Shown: positions 1-6,304 of the stretch, piece after piece
Layout: each line of letters begins with the position of its first letter
Numbering within the stretch: position 1 is the first letter of the stretch
Origin: Geodermatophilaceae bacterium
GTDB taxonomy: Bacteria; Actinomycetota; Actinomycetes; Mycobacteriales; Geodermatophilaceae
DNA: 12,902 bases
NCBI GenBank assembly: GCA_013811805.1
Contig: JACCUM010000172.1
Location: 1-12,902 of the forward strand
Reading direction: 5' to 3'
Translations under genes and position numbers: made by a program
The notes under the pieces: model-generated
Told to the model about the DNA's origin: nothing
What the model saw: only the letters and a program-made list of their open reading frames with translations
Databases searched by the model: none

Positions 1-593
1 CGCGGATCATGCGGGTGTCCTTCTCCGGTGAGCTGGCCTACGAGATCAACGTCGCATCGTGGTACGCGATGGCGTTGTGGCAGGCGGTGTACGAGGCCGG
101 CCAGCCGTTCGAGATCACGCCGTACGGAACCGAGACAATGCACGTCCTGCGCGCGGAGAAGGGGTACCCGATCGTCGGGCAGGACACCGACGGGACGGTC
201 ACGCCACAGGATCTCGGCATGTCCTGGATCGTGTCGAAGAAGAAGCCCGACTTCGTCGGCAAGCGGTCCTTCGCACGGGCGGACACCGCGCGCTCGGATC
301 GCCGCCAGCTCGTCGGCGTGGTGCCAGTCGATGGCCGCAGTCGGGTCGCCGAAGGGGCGCAGCTGGTCGCGCACAGTTCGGTACTCACGCAGACCCCGGT
401 CCCGATGCACGGTCACGTGACGTCGTCCTACGACTCGGTCGCCCTCGGCACGCCGTTCGCACTGGCCCTGCTCGACTCGGGATCTTCGCGACATGGCGAG
501 GTGCTCGACGCGGTGGACGACGGGCTGGCCGTCGCTGTACGGATCGTGTCCCCGGTGCCCTACGACCCGGAGGGGGAGCGCCGTGATGGCTGA
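1..593 (+). CDS. soxA: Sarcosine oxidase alpha subunit, C-terminal part (5' end outside window)
   Basis: The open frame enters from the left edge (first full codon at base 3) and stops at TGA 591-593, giving about 197 C-terminal residues of a protein that is normally near 950-1000. The visible part is the GcvT-like aminomethyltransferase/folate-binding region: SGELAYEINV near the start, then YGTETMHVLRAEKGYPIVGQDTDGTVTPQDLG and the KKKPDFVGKRS stretch, followed by the GcvT C-terminal barrel. In heterotetrameric sarcosine oxidase this half of alpha passes the methyl carbon to tetrahydrofolate as sarcosine is oxidised to glycine. The next gene, soxG, overlaps by 8 bases, as in soxBDAG operons. 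The ATG at base 9 is an internal methionine, not the start. A dimethylglycine dehydrogenase-like GcvT protein is the main alternative, but the adjacent soxG makes SoxA much more likely. Confidence 0.93.
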   Translation, partial: RIMRVSFSGELAYEINVASWYAMALWQAVYEAGQPFEITPYGTETMHVLRAEKGYPIVGQDTDGTVTPQDLGMSWIVSKKKPDFVGKRSFARADTARSDRRQLVGVVPVDGRSRVAEGAQLVAHSSVLTQTPVPMHGHVTSSYDSVALGTPFALALLDSGSSRHGEVLDAVDDGLAVAVRIVSPVPYDPEGERRDG

Positions 594-1203
594 GCCGTTG
601 ATGCTGCGCCGCAGCCCCTTGGATCGCCGACTTCCGGTCGGGACGGACGCGACCGTTGGGCTGCGCGAAGTGCGTGGCCGCGCGCTGGTCGAACTCAGGG
701 TTGCCAATGGACCGGACGGCTCGGGCGTCGACGGCGGCGCTGTGGCGTCGGTTCTGGGAGTCGATCTTCCGGCCGCGGGCCGGATCGCCAATGGCGCGGG
801 GGACCAGCTGGCCGTCTGGCTCGGTCCGGGATGGTGGCTGCTCGACGCGCCTGAGGCCGACAGTTCCGGGTCGGCGGAGCTCGAATCAGCTCTGGTGCAG
901 AGGCTGCGTGGTGTCGGCCTGGTATCCGCGGTCGAGGTGTCTGCCGGCTTCTGCATCCTGGAGCTGGTCGGCCCCTGCGCCCCCGACGTGCTGGCTCACG
1001 GTTGCTCGATCGATCTGCACCCGCGGGCGTTCCGGCCTGACCACACGGCGCGGACGATGCTGGCCAAGGCCCAGGTCGTCCTGGCGCAGGTCGGCAGTCC
1101 GGCCAATGTCAGCGCACCGACGTACCGGATCTGGGTCCGGACATCGTTCGCCCGATATCTGGTCGCGTGGCTCGTGGATGCCGCAACCGAGTACCTCGCC
1201 TAG
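586..1203 (+). CDS. soxG: Sarcosine oxidase gamma subunit
   Basis: This is a 205-residue protein, the usual SoxG size. Family hallmarks are visible: an N-terminal MLRRSPLDRR, then QLAVWLGPGWWLL, the central VEVSAGFCILELVGPCAPDVLAHGCSIDLHPRAF block, AKAQVVLAQ, and a C-terminal TYRIWVRTSFARYLVAWL. SoxG is the small structural subunit of heterotetrameric sarcosine oxidase in the cytoplasm and helps hold the alpha subunit's folate domain. ATG 586 was chosen because a GA-rich ribosome site (GGAGGGGGAG, about 569-578) lies 7 bases upstream; a GTG at 583 is in frame immediately before it. The gene overlaps the end of soxA by 8 bases, so translation is probably coupled. It appears to be the last gene of the operon, with a large inverted repeat 20 bases after its stop. 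Confidence 0.9.
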   Translation: MAEPLMLRRSPLDRRLPVGTDATVGLREVRGRALVELRVANGPDGSGVDGGAVASVLGVDLPAAGRIANGAGDQLAVWLGPGWWLLDAPEADSSGSAELESALVQRLRGVGLVSAVEVSAGFCILELVGPCAPDVLAHGCSIDLHPRAFRPDHTARTMLAKAQVVLAQVGSPANVSAPTYRIWVRTSFARYLVAWLVDAATEYLA

Positions 1204-1223
1204 CCGCGTGCCCCGCGACATTG

Positions 1224-1292
1224 GTGATCTTGACCTTATGGTGGTTTCAGGCCGGATCTTGCGGCGTGTCGCCACCATAAGGTCAAGATCAC
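1224..1292. repeat. Perfect 21-bp inverted repeat with 27-nt loop, 20 bp after soxG
   Basis: The arms at 1224-1244 and 1272-1292 are exact reverse complements; the left arm begins GTGATCTTGACC and ends TTATGGTGG. The GC-rich loop is 1245-1271. The AT-richer arms stand out from the local composition. The position just after the last sox gene suits transcription termination, but neither side has a run of T, so a classical intrinsic terminator is doubtful. A perfect long palindrome next to a truncated DUF222 gene also fits a dispersed REP- or MITE-like element. Only one copy is in this window, so the repeat character cannot be shown here. Confidence 0.85.
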
Positions 1293-1373
1293 GGAGGTGA
1301 ATTTCAGAGGGTCGGTCTAGCGTTTGAGTCATGACCGGCGTCCTCGCCGCTCCGGAGTTGCGGTCGGATATGA

Positions 1374-1736
1374 ATGTCAGCCGAAGCGTTGACCCCTGTC
1401 GCGATGGCGCGGCGGCTGGTCGGAGACCGGCTCAATGCCGGTTCGTGGACTCGGTCGGACCGGGAACTGGTGGATGAGGCACGCGAGATCGTCGCCTTGC
1501 GGGCGCAGGACGACGGGCTGCTGCTGGACGCAGTCGGGGAGGTCGAGGCCCGTGGGTTGGCCAGGTCACAGGGCTGCACGTCGACCCGGGCGTGGCTGCG
1601 CTCGGCGCATCGGATCGCCGCACATCAGGCGGCCCGGCTGGTCCGTACCGCCGGGTCGCTGCGCACCGAACTACCAGGCGTGGCCGCGGCGCTGGGCTCC
1701 GGGGCGGTGTCGCTGGAGTCTCGATCTGCCGGCTAG
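1374..1736 (+). pseudogene. Truncated DUF222/13E12-type protein, N-terminal fragment
   Basis: The frame codes for 120 residues ending at TAG 1734-1736. It matches the start of the DUF222 (13E12 repeat) family: an acidic helical segment (DRELVDEAREIVALRAQDDGLLLDAVGEVEARGLAR) followed by the typical GCTSTRAWLRSAHRIAAHQAARLVRTAGSLRTELPGVAAALGSGAVSLE. Full members usually run to about 350-500 residues and often end in an HNH nuclease domain; here the resemblance stops at about residue 116 and no HNH domain follows in any frame up to the next gene. It is therefore most likely a remnant. The family's function is not established, though members are highly copied in actinobacterial genomes. ATG 1374 has only a weak ribosome site (GGAG well upstream). 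The fragment lies 81 bases downstream of the inverted repeat. Confidence 0.72.
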
Positions 1737-2046
1737 GAGCGGTCGGCCTGTTGGACATCGGTGATACCGGAGGCAACGCCAGGGTGGAGGTCGATGTCGA
1801 CGATGGCATCGGCGTTGTGGTGGCGGCTCTGTAGTAGCCCATGCTTCATCCACATTCTGCTGTCTTCCTTACACGGGGGCCAGACCCAGATGTCGACGTT
1901 CCTGGCCTCCGGTGGCCGCCTGCTCATCGACCCGGATGGACCGAGGCCGATCTCCAGCTCGGTCGAGGCTGCCCGACGACTGGTGAGTGTGGGCGCTACG
2001 TAGTGCAGAGGCGGATCGACCCGACTGGATCGGTCAGAATGCTGGG
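1737..2046. other. Intergenic stretch without a recognised gene
   Basis: About 310 bases lie between the DUF222 fragment and the VOC gene. Several short frames cross it on both strands, but none has a convincing ribosome site or a recognisable motif. It may hold debris from the lost 3' part of the DUF222 gene or from whatever event truncated it. I see no tRNA, terminator or clear repeat. The VOC promoter presumably lies toward the right end, but no convincing -35/-10 pair was found. Confidence 0.5.
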
Positions 2047-2457
2047 ATGACTGTTCCCGCACGCATCAGCATCATCACCCTCGGAGTCGCAGATCTTGCC
2101 CGGGCCACTGCCTTCTATCGGGCGCTGGGCTGGGTTCCGACGCCATACTCGACCGACGACATCACGTTCATCGAGACCTCAGGATCGATGCTGGCGCTGT
2201 TCCCCATCGACGAACTTGCCGCCGACGCCGGTCTCGATTCGCCGACCTCTACCGGCTTCCGCGGCGTGACGATGGCGATCAACCTCGAGTCCGACGACGA
2301 GGTTTGCCGGGTGCTGGCCCAGGCCGAGGCGGCCGGGGGAAGGATCGTGAAACCCGCTGTGCCGAGCCCTTTCTTCCAGGGTCTCGACGGTTACTTCACC
2401 GATCCCGACGGTCACGCATGGGAGGTGGCGCACAACCCCGACCTGCCCCCCGCCTGA
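2047..2457 (+). CDS. VOC family protein (glyoxalase/bleomycin-resistance fold)
   Basis: This is a 136-residue single-domain protein of the vicinal oxygen chelate superfamily. It has the characteristic start ISIITLGVADLARATAFYRALGW and the closing DGYFTDPDGHAWEVAHNP, the two beta-alpha-beta modules that build the metal-binding cleft; the final WEVAHNP carries the usual glutamate ligand position. Members include glyoxalases, dioxygenases and drug-binding resistance proteins, and the exact substrate cannot be read from the sequence. ATG 2047 is the family-like start; an upstream in-frame ATG at 1987 would add 20 residues without family resemblance. The ribosome site is weak. The gene stands alone and converges on the importer operon, with no obvious functional link to its neighbours. 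Confidence 0.85.
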   Translation: MTVPARISIITLGVADLARATAFYRALGWVPTPYSTDDITFIETSGSMLALFPIDELAADAGLDSPTSTGFRGVTMAINLESDDEVCRVLAQAEAAGGRIVKPAVPSPFFQGLDGYFTDPDGHAWEVAHNPDLPPA

Positions 2458-2468
2458 CTCGATCAATC

Positions 2469-2503
2469 ACCGGTCTAGGTCCGTCGACCGGTAGGCGCGC
2501 CTA
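2469..2503. terminator. Candidate bidirectional terminator between VOC gene and importer operon
   Basis: In the 43-bp gap between two convergent genes, ACCGGTC (2469-2475) pairs exactly with GACCGGT (2486-2492) around a 10-nt loop. It is followed directly by a perfect palindrome at 2491-2504 centred on GGCGCGCC that includes the stop codon of the binding-protein gene. The location between convergent stops supports a terminator role. No T-tract follows, which is common in GC-rich actinobacteria but keeps confidence low. Confidence 0.35.
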
Positions 2504-3499
2504 CTCGACGAAACCCTGGTCCTGTAGGTACTGGGCCGCGGCGTCTTCAGGGAACTCGCCGTCGACGTCGACCGCAGCGTTCAGGGCGGTCATCAACGCC
2601 TCGTCGAGCGGAGCCGAAATCAGTTCGATCACCGCTGCCACGTCCGGGTTCGCCTCATTGAAGTCGTTGTTGATCTGCACGGCCGACAGGTAGCTGATGA
2701 AGGCGCTCTCGACATCCTCCATCAAGGCCAGGTCGAGGGACTGGATGCGTCCATCGGTGGTGAACACCTCGCCGAAGTTGCAGGGGTCGCCGTCCGCAGT
2801 CGCCTGGTAGATGATCGCGAACTCTTGGACGGTCTGTTGGTCCTCCGGCCACGTGACGCCGTAGGCGTCCTCGAACCGGATGAGCCCGTCGTCTCGTGAC
2901 CCGAACGTGCTGTCGAGGCACAACGTCGCCTCGTCGGGATTCTCCTCGACGAAGGTGGCGACATCGGCGAGCGTCTCCAGGCCGTTCTCGTCGGCGAAGT
3001 CGCGACGGGTGGCGATGCCATAGGTGTCGTCGAACGGCGCAGGTTCGGTCCAGAAGATGCCGTTCTGCTCCAGGTCCTCGTCTCTGACTGCCTCGTACTG
3101 CTCTATCGGGTCGTCGATCGGCGTCTCGTGCTGGAGGTAGTTGATGTACGCCGTACCTGTGTACTCCCAGGCGGCATCGACTTCGCCAGCCAGCAGCGCC
3201 TCGCGCGCACCCGCAGGACTGGGCAGGTTCTCGGTGAGATCGACCGTGGCGCCGGCGGCTTCGAGAGCCTGCTTGGCTAGCTGTCCGAGGATCAATTGCT
3301 CGGTGAAGTCCTTCGAGCCGATCCGGATCTCCACGCCGGACAGGTCGAACTGGTCGCTGATCAGTTCGCCGCCGCCGCTGGGCGCATCCTCACTTCCGGT
3401 CCCTGGGCTTGCCTCGTCATTTCCGCCGCAGGCGGTGACCCCGAGCGCGAGCACGGCCACGAGTGCCACCCATCGAGGGCCGTTCATTGTGCGTTGCAT
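2501..3499 (-). CDS. Glycine betaine/choline ABC transporter substrate-binding lipoprotein (OpuBC/OpuCC/ProX-like)
   Basis: This is a 332-residue secreted binding protein. The N-terminus is a lipoprotein signal: a short charged stretch, the hydrophobic segment WVALVAVLALGV and a lipobox ending in Cys24 (VTAC), followed by a Gly/Ser/Asp-rich linker. The mature part opens with VEIRIGSKDFTEQLILGQL and contains GEVDAAWEYTGTAYINYL, both typical of the OpuAC/QAT family that captures glycine betaine, choline, carnitine or proline betaine. It would sit on the outer face of the membrane and feed the two permeases upstream. ATG 3499 was chosen because AAGGGA lies 6 bases upstream and the signal peptide starts there; an in-frame start at 3544 adds 15 residues before the signal and is unlikely. 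It is the last gene of the operon, 53 bases after the second permease. Which quaternary amine it prefers cannot be read directly. Confidence 0.93.
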   Translation of the reverse strand: MQRTMNGPRWVALVAVLALGVTACGGNDEASPGTGSEDAPSGGGELISDQFDLSGVEIRIGSKDFTEQLILGQLAKQALEAAGATVDLTENLPSPAGAREALLAGEVDAAWEYTGTAYINYLQHETPIDDPIEQYEAVRDEDLEQNGIFWTEPAPFDDTYGIATRRDFADENGLETLADVATFVEENPDEATLCLDSTFGSRDDGLIRFEDAYGVTWPEDQQTVQEFAIIYQATADGDPCNFGEVFTTDGRIQSLDLALMEDVESAFISYLSAVQINNDFNEANPDVAAVIELISAPLDEALMTALNAAVDVDGEFPEDAAAQYLQDQGFVE

Positions 3500-3552
3500 G
3501 TTGTTCCCTTCGGGGTCGAGGTGTTGTGGGGGTCGTCTGCTCAAGTGTCTGG

Positions 3553-4335
3553 CTACAGGCCCTTCGGCCGCAGCAGGTCTTCGGCGATGCCCCCGACCCA
3601 GTCCGCCATGATGGCCAAGGCGGCGGCTCCGAGACTGCCGACAGCAACCGCGAGTGGCCGCCCCTGTGCCTGTCCGCTGATGATCAACTCACCGAAGGTG
3701 CCACCTCCGATGAACGCGGCCAGCACAGCGGTCGACACGGTCAGCACGAGCGCGGTCCGCACGCCTGTGAGCAGGATCGGTACGGCCAACGGCATCTCGA
3801 CGCGCAAGAGCACGCTCTGTTTGCTCATCCCCATGCCGCGTGCGGCCTTGACCACACCGCGATCCACCTGCTGTAGGCCGACCATCGTGCCGCGCAACAC
3901 GGGCAGCACCGCATAGATGGCCATTCCCAGGATCGCGGCGGTGGAGCCGCTGCGGATGAGCACGATGTAGATGAAGAAGAGCAGACCGATGGCCGGTACG
4001 CCCTGCCCGATGTTGGCCACTGCGATGATGATCGGCGTGACCCGCCGCGCCCACGGGCGGGTGAGTGCGATGCCCAGCGGTACGGCCACGACAAGGGTCA
4101 ATGCGGTCGCCCACAAGGCGATCTCGATCTGCTCGACCGCCGCCGTCCAGATATTTCGGGCGTTGATGATGCGGCTCTCGATCGAGTCCAGTTCCTGGCT
4201 CTGCACGTAGAGGTACATGGCGACACACGCGGTCGCGACCGCCGCCGGCACTCCGATGTAGCGCGCGCGCCGCAGGAACTTGCGCTCGCGACCGACGACA
4301 CGGCTGTCCACGCTGCCGACGGCGACCGCCGTCAC
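3553..4335 (-). CDS. Betaine/choline ABC transporter permease (OpuCB/ProW-like), longer of two
   Basis: This is a 260-residue integral membrane protein of the BPD_transp_1 family. A basic N-terminus is followed by a first membrane helix (YIGVPAAVATACVAMYLYV), an extracytoplasmic stretch, and then the core helices. The cytoplasmic coupling (EAA) loop is clear: VVKAARGMGMSKQSVLLRVEMPLAVPIL. Two copies of such a subunit, or one of each permease here, form the channel for quaternary amine uptake. The start is GTG 4335; its first bases overlap the stop of the ATPase gene (GTGA, 4-nt overlap), so translation is coupled. It lies between the ATPase and the binding lipoprotein. It is longer than the other permease because of the extra N-terminal helix and loop. 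Confidence 0.93.
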   Translation of the reverse strand: MTAVAVGSVDSRVVGRERKFLRRARYIGVPAAVATACVAMYLYVQSQELDSIESRIINARNIWTAAVEQIEIALWATALTLVVAVPLGIALTRPWARRVTPIIIAVANIGQGVPAIGLLFFIYIVLIRSGSTAAILGMAIYAVLPVLRGTMVGLQQVDRGVVKAARGMGMSKQSVLLRVEMPLAVPILLTGVRTALVLTVSTAVLAAFIGGGTFGELIISGQAQGRPLAVAVGSLGAAALAIMADWVGGIAEDLLRPKGL

Positions 4336-5510
4336 GTGTCGTCCCCCACAACAACGCCCGAGCCATTGTCCAGCGCTTTCGCGCGCATCTCGCGGATCTC
4401 GGCGATGATCGTTTCGAGGTCCAGCGTGCCGGCGTAGGCGCCGTCGCGGTCGACGACTGCGGCGACACCGTTGGCGTTGAGCAGCATTTCCTGTAGCGCG
4501 TCGTTCAGCGTGGCGCGGCTATCGACGCAGGCCTGCACCCGCGTTCCGGCCTGGGACATGTCTCGATCTGGGTTGAGGTCGATCTCGGCGATCCAGCGGT
4601 CCGGCCGGCGCTGACCGTCCAGGAGCAACAGGTGGGTCCGGCCGGACTGCTGGAGCTGTTGACGGGCCTGTTCGGCCGTGGTTTCCGGCCCGATTGTCGG
4701 CCACTCGCCGATGGCGACATGGACGTCCTCGACCCGGCTCAGATTCAGCCGCTTCAGGAGGATGCCCGAGCCGAGGAACTGCTCGACGAACCCACTGGCC
4801 GGGCTGGTGAGGATCGTCTCCGGTGTGTCGTACTGGGCGATGCGGGAGCCCTCCGCCAGGATGGCGATGCGGTCGCCCATCTTGATCGCTTCGTCGATGT
4901 CGTGAGTGACGAAGACGATGGTCTTGCGAATGTCTTCCTGGATGCGCAGGAACTCGTTCTGCAGCCGTTCACGCGTGATCGGGTCGGTCGCGCCGAACGG
5001 TTCGTCCATGAGCATGACCGGAGGATCGGCCGCCATCGCCCGAGCGACGCCCACGCGCTGGCGCTGACCGCCGGACATCTCCTTGGGATAGCGATTGCGG
5101 TACCTGCCCGGGTCCAACCCGACCAGGTGCAGCAGTTCGTCCACCCGGTTGTTGACGCGCTTGTCGTCCCAGCCGAGCATGCGCGGGACGGTGGCGATGT
5201 TCTGCGCGATGGTCTCATGCGGGAACAGGCCGATCTGCTGGATCACGTACCCCATCCGACGCCGCAACTGGTCGGCGTTGACGTGGGTGACGTCCTCGCC
5301 CTCGAGGAAGATCCGCCCCGACGATGGCTCGATCAGCCTGTTGATCATCTCCAGCGTCGTCGTCTTGCCGCAGCCGGACGGGCCGACCAGGATGACTATC
5401 TCGCCCTCCGGCACCGCGAGGTCCACCCCATCGACCGCCGGCGCCTCCTGGCCTGGATAGTGCTTGGTCAACTTGTCGAGGCGGATCATGGGCTCGACGC
5501 TGGTGGTCAT
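4332..5510 (-). CDS. Betaine/choline ABC transporter ATP-binding protein (OpuCA/ProV-like)
   Basis: This is a 392-residue cytoplasmic ATPase. Visible motifs are Walker A GPSGCGKT (about 43-50), the Q-loop in VIQQIGLFPH (about 89-98), the signature MSGGQ (145-149), Walker B VMLMDE (165-170) and the switch histidine in VTHD (203). After about residue 240 there is a C-terminal tail with two CBS-type repeats (RTHLLLLDG... and ANGVAAVVDRDGAYAGTLDLETII). In OpuA/OpuC-type importers such CBS pairs sense ionic strength and gate transport, so osmotic control of activity is plausible here. ATG 5510 is preceded by GAGAGG and overlaps the stop of the upstream permease (ATGA). The frame stays open far upstream, but that part is antisense and frame shadow of the permease gene. 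Energises import together with the two flanking permeases. Confidence 0.95.
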   Translation of the reverse strand: MTTSVEPMIRLDKLTKHYPGQEAPAVDGVDLAVPEGEIVILVGPSGCGKTTTLEMINRLIEPSSGRIFLEGEDVTHVNADQLRRRMGYVIQQIGLFPHETIAQNIATVPRMLGWDDKRVNNRVDELLHLVGLDPGRYRNRYPKEMSGGQRQRVGVARAMAADPPVMLMDEPFGATDPITRERLQNEFLRIQEDIRKTIVFVTHDIDEAIKMGDRIAILAEGSRIAQYDTPETILTSPASGFVEQFLGSGILLKRLNLSRVEDVHVAIGEWPTIGPETTAEQARQQLQQSGRTHLLLLDGQRRPDRWIAEIDLNPDRDMSQAGTRVQACVDSRATLNDALQEMLLNANGVAAVVDRDGAYAGTLDLETIIAEIREMRAKALDNGSGVVVGDDT

Positions 5511-6151
5511 CGCAGTCCTCTCGGAGTGCTGAGCCGTCCGAGCACGGCGAGCAAGCCGTCGAGGACGAGCGCGACGAGCACGATGGCCACCGTTCCGATG
5601 ATGATCTCCGGCACCGCACGCACCGACCCGAGCGAACTGAGCCCGCTGAAGATCAGCTCCCCGAGGCCCGGCCCAGCGACGTACGACCCGATCGCGGCGA
5701 TGCCGACGATCAGGACCGTGGCCACCCGCAACCCGGACAGGATCACCGGATAGGCCAGCGGTAGTTCGACCCGGGTGAGAATCTGCAGCTTGGACATGCC
5801 CATGCCCCTGGCGGCACGGACGATCGCGGGGTCTACCTCGCGCAGACCGGTGAGGGTGTTTCGCACGATCGGCAGCAGGGCGTAGATGGCCAGCACGGTG
5901 ATCGCGGCTGTCCAGCCCAGGCCGACGATCACGATCAGCGCACCGAAGTAGGCGAGTGCCGGCACCGTGAACAGGGTGTTGATGACGACAATCAGCACCG
6001 CGACGGCCCGGTCGTTGCGATAGGTGCCGATCGCGAGCAGGATCCCGATGAGCGTCGCCAGACCGACGGCGATCCCCACCGCGATCACGTGCTCGATCGT
6101 CAGCCCGAGGACGACGTCCCACCGTCGCTCGAGGTAGCTGGAGACGGTCAC
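5507..6151 (-). CDS. Betaine/choline ABC transporter permease, first gene of operon
   Basis: This is a 214-residue membrane protein, the common size for OpuCB/OpuCD-type permeases. Successive hydrophobic helices are clear (IEHVIAVGIAVGLATLIGILLAI, VAVLIVVINTLFTVPALAYFGALIVIV, TAAITVLAIYALLPIV and a pair at the C-terminus). The coupling loop is IVRAARGMGMSKLQILTRVELPLAYPV, closely resembling that of the partner permease. The start is GTG 6151 with a run of G (GGGGGG) a few bases upstream; it is the first cistron after the divergent control region shared with choline sulfatase. Its stop overlaps the ATPase start by 4 bases. The operon order is permease-ATPase-permease-binding protein. Confidence 0.93.
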   Translation of the reverse strand: MTVSSYLERRWDVVLGLTIEHVIAVGIAVGLATLIGILLAIGTYRNDRAVAVLIVVINTLFTVPALAYFGALIVIVGLGWTAAITVLAIYALLPIVRNTLTGLREVDPAIVRAARGMGMSKLQILTRVELPLAYPVILSGLRVATVLIVGIAAIGSYVAGPGLGELIFSGLSSLGSVRAVPEIIIGTVAIVLVALVLDGLLAVLGRLSTPRGLR

Positions 6152-6304
6152 CCGGCCCCCCGTCCGCTGCGTTCCACAGCTCGTTCGACAGTCCGCGGTA
6201 CAGGCAAGCTGAGTATAGGGACGAATCGTCCGGTTGCGGTGATATTCTGTCCCGCAGTCCGCAACAAGGATTCACATACAGGAACACAGACCGCCAGGAA
6301 GACG
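6152..6304. promoter_or_regulatory. Divergent control region between importer operon and choline sulfatase
   Basis: This 153-bp gap must hold the promoters for both directions. On the minus strand a good -10 hexamer TATACT lies at 6217-6212, although no clear -35 accompanies it. Directly upstream of it, in the would-be spacer, is an odd palindrome GGACGA-A-TCGTCC at 6219-6231. On the plus strand TATTCT (6243-6248) could be a -10 for the sulfatase; it sits inside a 7-bp inverted repeat GTTGCGG (6233-6239) / CCGCAAC (6259-6265). The position of the palindromes suits a repressor acting on both promoters, but no regulator gene is nearby and no binding protein can be named. Confidence 0.45.

Noticed and set aside
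1224..1292. CRISPR repeat or transposon end for the 21-bp inverted repeat.
   Set aside because: There is no series of direct repeats with spacers, no transposase frame between or beside the arms, and only one copy of the palindrome in the window.
1733..2062. A 109-codon minus-strand frame across the gap between the DUF222 fragment and the VOC gene.
   Set aside because: No recognisable motif or ribosome site, and the composition does not resemble the real genes nearby. It may be chance, so it is not called.
4332..6287. A 651-codon open frame on the minus strand covering both the ATPase and the region of the upstream permease.
   Set aside because: Only the part from ATG 5510 is an ABC ATPase. 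The upstream 259 codons are an alternative frame of the permease gene with arginine/alanine-rich nonsense typical of GC-rich shadow frames, and the ribosome site and ATGA overlap fix the start at 5510.
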